Notes under the pieces: generated by a model
The model's input: the letters and a program-made list of their open reading frames with translations, nothing else
Told to the model about the DNA's origin: nothing
The model's database searches: none
Source of the DNA: Paenibacillus sp. FSL K6-1330
GTDB lineage: Bacteria; Bacillota; Bacilli; Paenibacillales; Paenibacillaceae
Assembly (NCBI RefSeq): GCF_037976825.1
Contig: NZ_CP150269.1
Span: 4,043,501 to 4,107,500, forward strand
Direction of reading: 5' to 3'
Length of the DNA stretch: 64,000 bases
Part shown: positions 1-9,207 of the stretch, in pieces
Layout: every line of letters begins with the position of its first letter
Position numbering within the stretch: the first letter of the stretch is position 1
Position numbers and translations under genes: made by a program

Positions 1-33
1 AATGTTGTGCATTGTTCACGAAGGTGGGATAAC

Positions 34-732
34 ATGGGCTTTCGACCCAAAAAACTGGCTGAAAAATACGGGTTAAGCAGCAGCACCCTGCGGAACTACG
101 AAGCGAAGGGGCTGATACCTCCTGCAGTTCGATCTTCAAATGGCTATCGTATGTATACCGAACGGCATGAAGCTTATCTGGCATGTATTCAAGCCATGGC
201 TGCCGGATTTGGTATGGAAGTAACGAGCGAGGTAATGCATTGTCTTGGGCGAAATGAGTTGAATGACGCATTGTGGATCGTCAGGGATCGGGAGGTCATG
301 CTGCATCGGGAAAAAGCAAGTTTAGATCAACTGGTAAGGGAATTGAAGTCGTATTCTGAAGGTAGTCAAGCTTACGACTTTAACCAACATTTCAGCATCC
401 ACGAGGTTTCCAGCCGGACAGGGGCTCCTAAATCGGCAATCCGTTACTGGGAGCAAAGCGGCCTGTTTACGGCTAAGCGAGACCCTGATAACGATTACCG
501 TCTTTATAATGAAGCACACCTATTTAAAATTAGGATGTTTCAGGTACTGCAGAGCGCTGTTTATTCCGAGGAAACCGTGAACTTAAAACAATCCATTGCA
601 CGCTTAGATCTAGAGAACATCGAGCATGCGATGAAGCTTTCTGAAAGTATCCAGGCTTACCTGCACAAAACGATCAAACTCCAGATGCGAGCGCACTATT
701 TTCTATATCGCTTAATTAAAGACCCATTGTAG
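34..732 (+). CDS. MerR-family regulator with two HTH domains
   Basis: Predicted DNA-binding transcription regulator of about 232 residues. Two MerR-type winged helix-turn-helix modules are visible: one at about residues 1-70 (LAEKYGLSSSTLRNYEAKGL) and a second at about 112-180 (SSRTGAPKSAIRYWEQSGLF), each followed by the usual Y-R-x-Y wing. Most MerR proteins have one such domain followed by a dimer coil and an effector domain; here the rest is helical and no drug-binding domain is seen. An ATG exists at 7, but AAGGTGGG just upstream of ATG 34 favours the later start. The effector is unknown. A clear terminator follows the stop, so it is probably monocistronic. Confidence 0.8.
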   Translation: MGFRPKKLAEKYGLSSSTLRNYEAKGLIPPAVRSSNGYRMYTERHEAYLACIQAMAAGFGMEVTSEVMHCLGRNELNDALWIVRDREVMLHREKASLDQLVRELKSYSEGSQAYDFNQHFSIHEVSSRTGAPKSAIRYWEQSGLFTAKRDPDNDYRLYNEAHLFKIRMFQVLQSAVYSEETVNLKQSIARLDLENIEHAMKLSESIQAYLHKTIKLQMRAHYFLYRLIKDPL

Positions 733-750
733 TGTATAGATTAATAAACG

Positions 751-801
751 AAGCCATGGTAACAACGTAGGATTATCGCTGTGACCATGGCTTTTATTTA
801 T
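751..801 (+). terminator. Rho-independent terminator of the MerR gene
   Basis: A perfect 10-bp stem AAGCCATGGT / ACCATGGCTT is followed by a T-rich run on the plus strand, 18 bases after the MerR stop codon. Confidence 0.85.
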
Positions 802-840
802 TTGGAACTATAAGTTATCCGTATCATGGCGCGAGGAGTA

Positions 841-1040
841 TTTGTCATGAAAGACCTTGGTTCAAGGTCGAAATCAACGATAAACAAACCGTTTGTTTTC
901 GAATTCTCGCCAGTACATGCCGACAAGCTCCAGATAGGAATAGTTCGCCTCCTGCCATCCTTGGCGGACCTGATCCAGCCACCACTGCATCACTTTTATC
1001 CGGTTTTCGAACGCTTTCTCTTTGCCGCCGAATGTTGCGG
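841..1040 (-). pseudogene. Relic of a second DUF4855 gene plus its 3' flank
   Basis: Bases 911-1027 are about 95% identical by eye to 6178-6293 inside the intact DUF4855 gene, and on the minus strand they still read in frame (KEKAFENRIKVMQWWLDQV, then RQGWQEANYSYLELVGMYW). Bases 841-909 match 4408-4474, the sequence just beyond the 3' end of the intact gene. The relic is therefore an internal piece of a second copy joined by deletion to its own downstream flank. Substitutions such as N to Y and R to G suggest a diverged paralog rather than a recent duplicate. It lies directly downstream of the GH27 gene. Confidence 0.8.
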
Positions 1041-1053
1041 ACACTTTGGTTAT

Positions 1054-4041
1054 TTATTTCGCTTTGTCAGCAATAAATTGGGCGTCCGCCCAATCGGCGT
1101 GATCATTGCCATTTCCATCGCCGGCATCGGTAACGATTAACTTCAATTGTTTCCTTCCACTAACATCAACATCAATAAACTTGGCCGGAGTGTCTCTTTT
1201 CATCGTCCCACTGTCAAACAATTTCTCACCGTCGGCCCATACTTGAAAAGCTACGGATCCGACATCGTTTCTGTTTGCCTCCTGGTCAAGGCCTACATAG
1301 CATTGAAAGCGATCATACCCTTTCCCAGCAATGTCGTAAATGATTTCTGAATTAGCATGCGTTCCAATTCCTCTATCATAAGTGACAACGCCCGAATCAC
1401 TTAACAATTCAATCGGGTTCCCTTCGACACTAGCATCTCGATGAATCGTTCCCCAGCCAGTCGTCGCGTATATCCACGGAATGTCGCTTAAATACAATTG
1501 TGGAGTGATATTAAAATGAATCTTATACGTTTGCGTCACGGATCCATCTGCCGAGGTGACGGTAATCACGGTGGTACCCGGAAGTTGTTCAGCCGGTAAC
1601 ATATCTACCATGACATCGTTATTGGCCGGAATGACTTCCACCGTGGGTACATCCGATATCGTGCCTTCCAAAAATGTCATGTAGTAATCTTTGGTTACGT
1701 GATCAAAACTTGAGAAGGATTCCCCGTTGATCTTGATGTCATCTATTAACACCTCTTTCAACAGCTTAGCTCCCGCCCAATCAGCATGAGTCGCACCATT
1801 GCCTACCCCACCGTCCGTTACTTCCAACGTAAGAACATCAACATTGGAAACATCAACATTGACATGCTGGGTATCCGTCTCACTTTTCATTACGCCGCTA
1901 TCATAGAGCTTTTGCCCGTCTCCCCACACTCGAAATACGACAGAGCCCCCCTGAGTCTCACTGTCTAGTCCAATATCCGTGATAAACCTTGAAAAGTTTT
2001 TACCGATATAAAATGAAGCTTTAGAGTATGCATGAACACCCAATCCTTTTTCATACCCTTTACCGTTCAGGGTGATCATATTGCCATCTCCTTGACCACT
2101 CCCGCCAACACTTGTATCCCTTTCAGCGGGACCCCAGCCGTTTGAAACGTTGCCGAAAAATGGCATGTCGCTTAGAAATGTATCTTCCGCCTTAGCGGCG
2201 GACGGGACTTGCACGGAAAATTCTGAGCGTACATGCCCCTGAATTTCCCCACCAGAAACGAACGCGGCATCCGCTGTAAGATGACTCCAGCCAGCTCCAG
2301 CGTCTTGAGGCACCGTCACCTTCCAACTCACCTTAACGGAATTGTTTATGCCTTCAGGTGGCATGGTTTGAAATGTGTTGTCCGAAGCGGGGATTACTGT
2401 CCATCCTTCCGGTACATTTAGATTGAGATCCAGGTTATGAACAGCCACTCTTCCATAATTGGTCAGCGTTGTTATGATCGTTGTGGTTTCACCTGGGGCT
2501 ATAACAGAAGGGCCGTCAAACGATATACCAACAGCCGCAGGCACTCCGTTCGGTGTTCCCGGTGTAACACGGTAGGTGACCGCTGAAAATGGTTCAACAT
2601 CGGAGACGATTTTGCTGGCATAACTCATTGTTTGGCCAGTCCAATCGTCTTCAGCCAAATAAACTGAAGCAGGTTTAAAACCTAATTTTTCCGGTTCAGC
2701 ACTGATTGTTGTCGCTGCAGTAGTCCGGTTGACCAATGTCATCATTTTGCTTCCGTCAGACAGCGATTTGACCCAAATTTCTTTGCCGTCATTATCGATA
2801 ACTCGCTTAAATCCGTCAGTTGAAACCTCATTTCTCGTTTCCGGACTGACGCGATACATCATAATTCCGTGAGACGGAACAGAAGCCCTGATTTTGTCTG
2901 TGGTCGTAGTCGTTTCATGTGCCCAGAGATTCCGAACCGTATAGGTCATATTGTCGACAGAGGTTGGTATGCCCAATTGACTTAGACTTATCTCCATATT
3001 TGACGCACCATCGGTTGAGTTGAAGAACAACACGGCTTTGTCCCCATTGGCCATCGGTTTCAACAATACATAAGTACCGTCGTTTGGCATCTTGATGGGA
3101 CGTCCCTGTATTCCGATTGGATCCTGATTCACCGCAGTCACTTCGCGATTGGCGTAAATATCTAAAATTTCTTGGGAGGCATTCAGTAAATCGGTACCCG
3201 AGAGTAATGGCGCAGCCATTATGGACCAAAGACTAAATTCCGTGCGATATTCCTCTATACTCATGCCCCCATTGCCAATTTCCAACATATCGGGATCATT
3301 CCAATAACCCGGACCAGCATACGGATACAGTTCAACAGTCTTAAGGAAATGGACTAACATCCGTAGATACGTATCACTAATATCACCTGTTGTCCGCCAC
3401 AGATTGCCCACCTGCTTGCCCCATATCCACGGATCATCGGTTCCCCCAACGCTCATACTGAAAACAATGTCCCGCCCTGTATCCGCAAGCGCATCGCGCA
3501 TCTTCGAATAGCGTTCCTGTATCGGTTGCCCCAGAGGGTCGCCACAATTATCATACTTTAGATAGTCGATTCCCCACTCAGCAAAACTTTGGGCATCTTT
3601 CTTTTCATAATTGAGACTCCCCGGATAATTGGCACAAGTCGTGGTACCTGCGCTTGCGTAAATACCAATTTTCAGACCGAGAGAGTGAACATAATCGGCG
3701 ACTTCCTTCATCCCGTTTGGAAACTTCTCCGGATCGGGAACTAAATTGCCGTTTGCATCGCGTTGATTAAGCATCCAACAATCATCGATGTTGACGTATT
3801 CATAGCCCGCTTCTTTCATCCCGGAATCAACGATCTTTTTAGCCGTTTTCTTCACGAGATCGGCATTAACGTCACAATGAAAGGCGTTCCAACCATTCCA
3901 GCCCATCGGAGGCGTTTTTGCAAGCCCATTGTCAAGCGCATAGGCTTGTGATTGATTGAATCCTAACAAACCAATGACCAGTGTAAACAAAAACAAAAGC
4001 GTTACCAACGACTTTTGAAACCGAGGTTTGTTCATTGACAT
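1054..4041 (-). CDS. Secreted GH27 alpha-galactosidase with two NPCBM domains
   Basis: Predicted exported glycoside hydrolase of 995 residues acting on alpha-galactosidic (possibly beta-L-arabinopyranosidic) substrates outside the cell. A signal peptide ends near residue 35. The GH27 barrel spans about 36-330 with TPPMGWNGWNAF at its start, nucleophile D164 in LKYDNCG and acid/base D220 in RTTGDISD. A C-terminal beta-sandwich follows, then a NEW3 domain at about 500-610 and two NPCBM-type carbohydrate-binding modules at about 640-760 and 860-990, each opening with a YLSD/FLSD and W-G motif. A cre-like site lies upstream at 4149, suggesting CcpA control. The DUF4855 gene is upstream on the same strand but is separated by a terminator. 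GH27 membership is firm; substrate is inferred. Confidence 0.92.
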   Translation of the reverse strand: MSMNKPRFQKSLVTLLFLFTLVIGLLGFNQSQAYALDNGLAKTPPMGWNGWNAFHCDVNADLVKKTAKKIVDSGMKEAGYEYVNIDDCWMLNQRDANGNLVPDPEKFPNGMKEVADYVHSLGLKIGIYASAGTTTCANYPGSLNYEKKDAQSFAEWGIDYLKYDNCGDPLGQPIQERYSKMRDALADTGRDIVFSMSVGGTDDPWIWGKQVGNLWRTTGDISDTYLRMLVHFLKTVELYPYAGPGYWNDPDMLEIGNGGMSIEEYRTEFSLWSIMAAPLLSGTDLLNASQEILDIYANREVTAVNQDPIGIQGRPIKMPNDGTYVLLKPMANGDKAVLFFNSTDGASNMEISLSQLGIPTSVDNMTYTVRNLWAHETTTTTDKIRASVPSHGIMMYRVSPETRNEVSTDGFKRVIDNDGKEIWVKSLSDGSKMMTLVNRTTAATTISAEPEKLGFKPASVYLAEDDWTGQTMSYASKIVSDVEPFSAVTYRVTPGTPNGVPAAVGISFDGPSVIAPGETTTIITTLTNYGRVAVHNLDLNLNVPEGWTVIPASDNTFQTMPPEGINNSVKVSWKVTVPQDAGAGWSHLTADAAFVSGGEIQGHVRSEFSVQVPSAAKAEDTFLSDMPFFGNVSNGWGPAERDTSVGGSGQGDGNMITLNGKGYEKGLGVHAYSKASFYIGKNFSRFITDIGLDSETQGGSVVFRVWGDGQKLYDSGVMKSETDTQHVNVDVSNVDVLTLEVTDGGVGNGATHADWAGAKLLKEVLIDDIKINGESFSSFDHVTKDYYMTFLEGTISDVPTVEVIPANNDVMVDMLPAEQLPGTTVITVTSADGSVTQTYKIHFNITPQLYLSDIPWIYATTGWGTIHRDASVEGNPIELLSDSGVVTYDRGIGTHANSEIIYDIAGKGYDRFQCYVGLDQEANRNDVGSVAFQVWADGEKLFDSGTMKRDTPAKFIDVDVSGRKQLKLIVTDAGDGNGNDHADWADAQFIADKAK

Positions 4042-4148
4042 ATCATCCTTTCTTTTATTGTATTCTCGTATGGAACTCTAGATCTTTGATCCCTCCTTTC
4101 GCGGCATCCGGCACAAACCATTTGGAGAACACTTTCGTAACGGCCATG

Positions 4149-4164
4149 CTGAAAACGCTTCCGC
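4149..4164 (-). promoter_or_regulatory. cre-like CcpA site upstream of GH27
   Basis: The plus-strand sequence CTGAAAACGCTTCCGC keeps the core TGNAANCGNWWNC of the Bacillus cre consensus but misses at three outer positions. It lies about 110 bases upstream of the GH27 start. Confidence 0.45.
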
Positions 4165-4293
4165 ATGGACTTATGATAAAGGGGGACTTACAGGAGAGCA
4201 AGCAGCATAATTTGATGTATTGTACTATTTTTTTCGTATGCTATATGAGACGTATTGTCCGTGAAAATCGCAAAAAAATAGAAAATGATACAC

Positions 4294-4328
4294 GAAAAAA
4301 AGGCCATATCCGAACTGGACATGGCCTA
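4294..4328 (-). terminator. Rho-independent terminator of the DUF4855 gene
   Basis: On the minus strand the stem AGGCCAT / ATGGCCT is followed by a run of T. It lies about 170 bases beyond the DUF4855 stop and before the GH27 start, so the two genes are probably separate transcripts. Confidence 0.8.
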
Positions 4329-4407
4329 TAAGAACCTATATCATTCCCACGTTTCTTTTCTTCATACGTTGTATACCGCATGCTATTTGCATCACGCTGC
4401 AACAGAA

Positions 4408-4474
4408 TTTGTCATGAAATGCCTTGGTCCAAGGCCGAAATCAACGAAAACAAGCCGTTTGTTATCGAATTCTG
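4408..4474. repeat. Copy of the 841-909 direct repeat, with covarying hairpin
   Basis: This 67-base stretch repeats 841-909 with about nine differences. Inside it GCCTTGGTCCAAGGC corresponds to ACCTTGGTTCAAGGT in the other copy. Both fold into a stem and the outer base pair changed from A-T to G-C on both sides. It is the 3' flank of the intact DUF4855 gene. Confidence 0.75.
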
Positions 4475-4499
4475 CGCTTGCCCGAGAAATAATCATCAT

Positions 4500-7400
4500 T
4501 CACTGTGGCTTGTATTCAAATGTAAACTTCACGGGAGTCGACATACCGTCCATTGAGAGATAGGCAACGTTGGTTCCTTTTAGAAAACCGGTAAGCTTGA
4601 TCGTGAATTGGAAACTTCCTGTTACTGTACTTGTCGTCTGGCCTTCATACCGAACATTCCCTTTCGAATCGAGCACTTTCAAATTCACTTCGGACTGACT
4701 GCTTCCATCCATGACCAGACCATCAATCGTCAATTTTCCTGCGCCGACATCTGCTACAGCTCTTACGCCGTCGATCGGGGTTACCCCGTCGCCTCCCGCC
4801 AGGTTGTACACGCCAAACTCATAGAAGGAGTAACCATAATCCGTATTTCTTTCGAGGCCTTGAAATTTGACGTATCTGGCTTTGACCGGCTCAAAATGAA
4901 CCGTTTCTTTTCCGTCACGTGCCGTAATCATTCCGTCATTGTCCTTGACCACGTTGGTCCAGTTCTGCTTATCGTCAGATACAAGAAGTTTGTAGGTTTT
5001 AGCACGCGCAAATTCCCAGCTGATTCGTACGGTATCAAATTCCTTGGTTTCGCCAAGATCGACCTGGTACCAGCTATTATTCGTGTAATCACTGGCCCAT
5101 CTTGTCGCTGGGAATCCGTCTACTGCTTTTTCCGGTTGATAATTCGGGCTGCCGCCTTCTACCGAAGAAGCTTCCGCCTTTTTATTTTGCGCCAAGTTTC
5201 CAATGAGGTAATAAACGTCTTCCTTCAGCGCGTTGTACGCCGTTTCTTTTATAACGCCATCTTTCAACAAAATATCAAGTTCCGCGTTAAATCCTTTCAG
5301 ATATTTGTCAAACTGTGTCGCATCCGTTCCTTCGTAGCGTTTCATTAGCTCTAGATAATTGTTCAAAGAACGAGGCGCTTCGGCATTCGTAAATTGATTT
5401 TGTTCTACAAATCGGTTCACCAATGTTTTCATGCTGTCCGCGTTTGCACTGGCATCGATGATATAAGACGTTTTCTGCGACTTGCCCGCCGTTACGGTAA
5501 TAACCAATTCATGTTTTCCGGGTGCACCCGACAGATTTATGGTTGTTCCAGCCGTATAAGGCTTGCCGTCAAACTGAGCCGTCACTTTCGTCACGCCATC
5601 GTCATCCTTTAACTGCCACGTAAACTGGAACGGCTCTGTTTCATTTACCACGGCACCACTTTGAAGAGGTTGTCCATTTATTTGCACGGCTGCCTCTGGC
5701 GGAGCCGCATTATTTATTTGATATGTTCCATTCACATATTGATACAACCAGTCATACAAAATGCGATTGGAAGGATCTTGGTTGACCGCCGCATTGTAAA
5801 CGGCATTATTCCCTTGATAATAAGCTCTGAATCCGTTTTGCATCAGGCCGGTTTCAACGCCGCTGTTCAAGTAGTCGATAAATCGCTCACGGAACACGCC
5901 GTCGGTCAACATCCGGTCATCAAACTCGACTTCATTGGTCATGCCGTATTGCTTCGCCAGGTTGGCGGCATCCTCCAGACGGTCGTAGCCCATGTCCTCG
6001 AAGAAATAGTTCGGCTGGAAGGCAGCGTTGTCAAAGCCAACGTCCTTCCACATAAACGCTTTGTATGCCAAAGAATGCGGAATCCAGAAAAATTTCAGGT
6101 CCATATCATGGACTTTTCCGCTTACTGCTTTAATCAAATCCGGGCCCGTATCACTTGTGCTGATTTGTTCTTCCAGCCAGTACATGCCGACAAGCTCCAG
6201 ATTGGAATAGTTCGCATCCTGCCATCTTTGGCGGACCTGATCCAGCCACCACTGCATCACTTTTATCCGGTTTTCTTGCGCTTTCTCTTTGCCGACAACC
6301 GAGTCTCTGAAGCTTTCGGATACCCCGTCACCGTCAACGTCACCAAAGTCGTTTACGTATTCCCCCGGGTTCGGAATCATGAGCACAACCTTCATTTTAT
6401 GATCAGGCTGATTCAGCTTGGATCCGACTTCCACTGTAGCCTCATTTAACTGCTGCATATCCCCTGCGGCTGCGAAGGTTTTGTCCAAATACCAATTCCA
6501 GTCCTCCAGGATCGTTTGCCCGACACCGAAGTCACGGCCGGCAGGCGAAGCCAGTCCGAGATATAATATCCCGTCAAAAAGCCAGTCGACAGGCTCGCCA
6601 TCTTTATTTACATAACTGATATTAGGGATGATCCGTTCCTTGTTCCAATCACCCAGACCATTTGGATATTGTCCGTTATAAAGCAGTCCGAGATTGCGGA
6701 TGCCTCCAGTGGCTTCTCCCGGGGCCATAAACTGCGGATGCTCGGCAGGGACCTTTACGGCCCCGTCAGCCTGTCCATCGGTACCCCGAATTTCAATCTC
6801 ATCAATATATGACCATTGTGTTGGATGCATCGTAAAGGTGACTTTGACATAACGGGCATAAGCAAGCTTGCCGTTCGTATTCCCACCTTTGATTCCATCC
6901 CGGCTGCCGTCCCATTCAAAGGTCTCCTGTCTTGGCGGACCTTCCCCCCAGAGCAGCTGGGTGGCGTTATGGGACAACAGTCCCCAATTTTCTTTATCGT
7001 CGGAGACATACATGGATACCGTCAAAGGTACGAGGATCGAGTTGGTAGGATAATCTTGGAAAAAGTGTGCTGTAATCTTTCCGATTGATTTTTCCTCACC
7101 GAGATCAAAGACGACTTCCCGCGTTTTTCCACGCTGATGCCCTACCCATGCCGGGTCATTCATATCCAATGTGCCGTATTTTCCATCCGTAAGCTTGTAC
7201 TCGCCGTCAGGACGCGACGCGTCTGGCTCCTCAGACCATTCATAAGGTAGGCCGCCCGCAAGATTGCGGAATTGCGTCTCCTCCACTGCTGAAGATGCTG
7301 CCACTTGGTTTGGACTCGGAGCTGATCCTGCCTGTTCCGCTGCTGGTTCCCCAGCATCCGTCGGTAGATCTGGTACGAACTGTGGATTTCTTTCCTCATT

Positions 7401-7538
7401 TCCTTCCGGCTGGCCTGCATCGCCTGCCTGTGCAATCATCACTTCCGGGACAGGCGTTTTCGCCTGGACCGCAGAAACCGGGGCCATCAGCAATACGGCT
7501 GCCATCAGGACGGTTCCCCATTTCTTATTCAAATTCAT
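4500..7538 (-). CDS. Secreted DUF4855 protein with discoidin domains
   Basis: About 1012 residues, predicted secreted and glycan-associated. The start at 7538 is chosen because AAAGGAG precedes it and it opens a standard signal peptide (MNLNKKWGTVLMAAV to a cleavage near VQAKT); an upstream in-frame codon at 7667 lies inside the cre site. In order: a signal peptide, a discoidin-like domain at about 90-255, the DUF4855 region at about 280-615 (NLGLLYNGQYPNG, MYWLEEQIST), a spacer with Ig-like sequence, an F5/8 type C discoidin domain at about 790-930 (YQPEKAVDGFPATRWASD) and a C-terminal beta domain. DUF4855 is common in Paenibacillus and resembles a TIM-barrel glycosidase, but I cannot name an activity. 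The cre site suggests catabolite repression. Confidence 0.85.
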   Translation of the reverse strand: MNLNKKWGTVLMAAVLLMAPVSAVQAKTPVPEVMIAQAGDAGQPEGNEERNPQFVPDLPTDAGEPAAEQAGSAPSPNQVAASSAVEETQFRNLAGGLPYEWSEEPDASRPDGEYKLTDGKYGTLDMNDPAWVGHQRGKTREVVFDLGEEKSIGKITAHFFQDYPTNSILVPLTVSMYVSDDKENWGLLSHNATQLLWGEGPPRQETFEWDGSRDGIKGGNTNGKLAYARYVKVTFTMHPTQWSYIDEIEIRGTDGQADGAVKVPAEHPQFMAPGEATGGIRNLGLLYNGQYPNGLGDWNKERIIPNISYVNKDGEPVDWLFDGILYLGLASPAGRDFGVGQTILEDWNWYLDKTFAAAGDMQQLNEATVEVGSKLNQPDHKMKVVLMIPNPGEYVNDFGDVDGDGVSESFRDSVVGKEKAQENRIKVMQWWLDQVRQRWQDANYSNLELVGMYWLEEQISTSDTGPDLIKAVSGKVHDMDLKFFWIPHSLAYKAFMWKDVGFDNAAFQPNYFFEDMGYDRLEDAANLAKQYGMTNEVEFDDRMLTDGVFRERFIDYLNSGVETGLMQNGFRAYYQGNNAVYNAAVNQDPSNRILYDWLYQYVNGTYQINNAAPPEAAVQINGQPLQSGAVVNETEPFQFTWQLKDDDGVTKVTAQFDGKPYTAGTTINLSGAPGKHELVITVTAGKSQKTSYIIDASANADSMKTLVNRFVEQNQFTNAEAPRSLNNYLELMKRYEGTDATQFDKYLKGFNAELDILLKDGVIKETAYNALKEDVYYLIGNLAQNKKAEASSVEGGSPNYQPEKAVDGFPATRWASDYTNNSWYQVDLGETKEFDTVRISWEFARAKTYKLLVSDDKQNWTNVVKDNDGMITARDGKETVHFEPVKARYVKFQGLERNTDYGYSFYEFGVYNLAGGDGVTPIDGVRAVADVGAGKLTIDGLVMDGSSQSEVNLKVLDSKGNVRYEGQTTSTVTGSFQFTIKLTGFLKGTNVAYLSMDGMSTPVKFTFEYKPQ

Positions 7539-7651
7539 TTTGGTCAACTCCTTTTTTGTTCTCAACTGAAAGAAATGCCTGAAATCTTTACCGCATTGTG
7601 ATGAATACCTGAATCGATCCCCCCTTTCAAGAAATCTGGCAAATGTCTTTG

Positions 7652-7667
7652 TTGGAATCGCTTTCAA
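7652..7667 (-). promoter_or_regulatory. cre operator (CcpA) upstream of the DUF4855 gene
   Basis: TTGGAATCGCTTTCAA matches every fixed position of the cre consensus WTGNAANCGNWWNCAW. It lies 114 bases upstream of the chosen start codon. Confidence 0.75.
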
Positions 7668-7719
7668 AAATTAAAATTCATATTCCCCATTTCCTTCTTC
7701 TTTGCTCGCGAACTTGTAC

Positions 7720-7755
7720 GGCGTCCGGGGTACGCACTTCCAAACCCCCGACGCC
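7720..7755. other. GC-rich hairpin between oxidoreductase and DUF4855 genes
   Basis: GGCGTCCGGGG and CCCCCGACGCC form an 11-bp stem with one bulged base and a loop of about 14 bases. No T-run follows on either strand, so it is not a canonical terminator; it may be an mRNA-stabilising or degenerate terminator stem at the end of the sugar operon. Confidence 0.5.
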
Positions 7756-7836
7756 GCGGATGTCCGCCATGGTTACTGCACGGCAAGTAATTCTGTTCTA
7801 TTTGCCTTTGCCGAATAGTTCCACAGGTTTCAACAA

Positions 7837-9111
7837 TTAAACTCCCGCTTCTTCCTTCTCATACATCTCTGTCAGCTTTATGCTTCTGCCTTGCTCCAAG
7901 CGAGATCGTTCGGAAGCGAACGCTATCAAATGGCTTTGCAAGGAAGCTGTAGCCGATGTGAGGCCTTGAGACGGGTTGCGGTCGAACTTATGTACATTTT
8001 TGAGGAAGGAGCCCACCATGCGCTCATCGCCTCCGCCGTGGCCGTCTCCCTGCACACTGCATTTAATTTCAATCTCTTCGCCCGTCGCATAGCGGTACAG
8101 TATAAATGAGCCCTTATCCATGTCACCAATGATCTCTCCCTGTGTGCCCATAATCTGCACACGGCGGGTAGCGCTCTTGGTTAATCCCGACATAATAAAG
8201 TTAGCGTTGGCGCCGGTGGCAAATTCCATATTGACGACCTGATGGTCAACAACATTGTTATCGCAGCGATAGACACAGCGGCCGAACGGTCCTTCCTTAA
8301 GCGCCCGGATAATGCCTTCCTGTGATAAATCGTGCGTCATATAGCGCGCCCAATGATCGGCAGGTTGCTCCAAATACATTTTAATCGCCGAAAAGGCACA
8401 TTCCCTCTCCGCTTCGCAACCATCGATGCAGCGGTCCGTTGCACCCTCGGGCGCGTTCTCGGCTTTAAAATGCAGCAATGAGCCAAAGGAGCTGACCGCT
8501 GTGCACGGCTCATCCATCAGCCAGGAGATGATGTCCAGGTCATGGCAGGACTTGGCCAAAATCATCGGGCTTGTTTCCTCGGAATTGCGCCAATTGCCGC
8601 GTACGTAGCTATGAACCATATGGTGATAGCCTACGTTTTCGGTCAGCTGAATGGTGCCGATTGCGCCCAGTTCCCCATCCTCGATGCATTTCTTGATGCC
8701 CGACCAGAACGGGGAATAGCGAAGCACATGCGTGACCACCAGCAAACGCTTATGCTTAAGTGAAGCTTGCTCCAGTTCTATACATTCCTGCACATTTGGT
8801 GACATCGGCTTCTCTAGCATGACATGGTAGCCAAGCTCCAGCGCTTTCATTGCTGGGATATAATGCATCCGATCAAGCGTGGAGATGATCATCACGTCGG
8901 CTATTTTCCCCTGCTCGAATGCTTTTTCCCACGAATTGTAAACGTGTTCTTCAGTGATTTGATGAATCTCTGCAAAACGTTGTCTGCGTTCATCATCCGG
9001 CTCGGCTACGGCAACAAACTTCAGCTCATTCGGAAATTTTTCCGCATACGGTCCATAGATGTATCTTCCTCTACTGCCTGCGCCTAATAGTACAGCTGTT
9101 AATGTCTTCAA
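7837..9111 (-). CDS. Gfo/Idh/MocA-family NAD(P) oxidoreductase
   Basis: Cytoplasmic dehydrogenase of about 424 residues, probably acting on a sugar, inositol or sugar-acid taken up by the transporter encoded upstream. The N-terminal Rossmann fold shows AVLLGAGSRGRYIYGPYAEK, and VMLEKPMSPNVQEC is the conserved EKP segment of the family. A TTG start at about 9111 is chosen because a G-rich ribosome-binding site precedes it; in-frame upstream codons at 9177 and 9174 lack one. It is the last gene of the operon, 30 bases or more after the response regulator. A Cys-rich stretch (RCIDGCEAERECAF) in the middle could bind metal; this is inference. Confidence 0.85.
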   Translation of the reverse strand: MKTLTAVLLGAGSRGRYIYGPYAEKFPNELKFVAVAEPDDERRQRFAEIHQITEEHVYNSWEKAFEQGKIADVMIISTLDRMHYIPAMKALELGYHVMLEKPMSPNVQECIELEQASLKHKRLLVVTHVLRYSPFWSGIKKCIEDGELGAIGTIQLTENVGYHHMVHSYVRGNWRNSEETSPMILAKSCHDLDIISWLMDEPCTAVSSFGSLLHFKAENAPEGATDRCIDGCEAERECAFSAIKMYLEQPADHWARYMTHDLSQEGIIRALKEGPFGRCVYRCDNNVVDHQVVNMEFATGANANFIMSGLTKSATRRVQIMGTQGEIIGDMDKGSFILYRYATGEEIEIKCSVQGDGHGGGDERMVGSFLKNVHKFDRNPSQGLTSATASLQSHLIAFASERSRLEQGRSIKLTEMYEKEEAGV

Positions 9112-9207
9112 TGTTCTTCCCCCTTGCCTATACAATTGCATCATAATTTCATTGTAAGGGGTGATTCCGCGCATCAAAATAGATCATTGCTTACATTCCA
9201 TATACAT

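Noticed and set aside
826..1140. Plus-strand ORF over the DUF4855 relic and GH27 3' end
   Set aside because: It is the antisense shadow of a coding relic and GH27; no ribosome-binding site or family match.
5661..6449. 262-codon plus-strand ORF inside the DUF4855 gene
   Set aside because: Antisense shadow of a gene with clear domains on the other strand.
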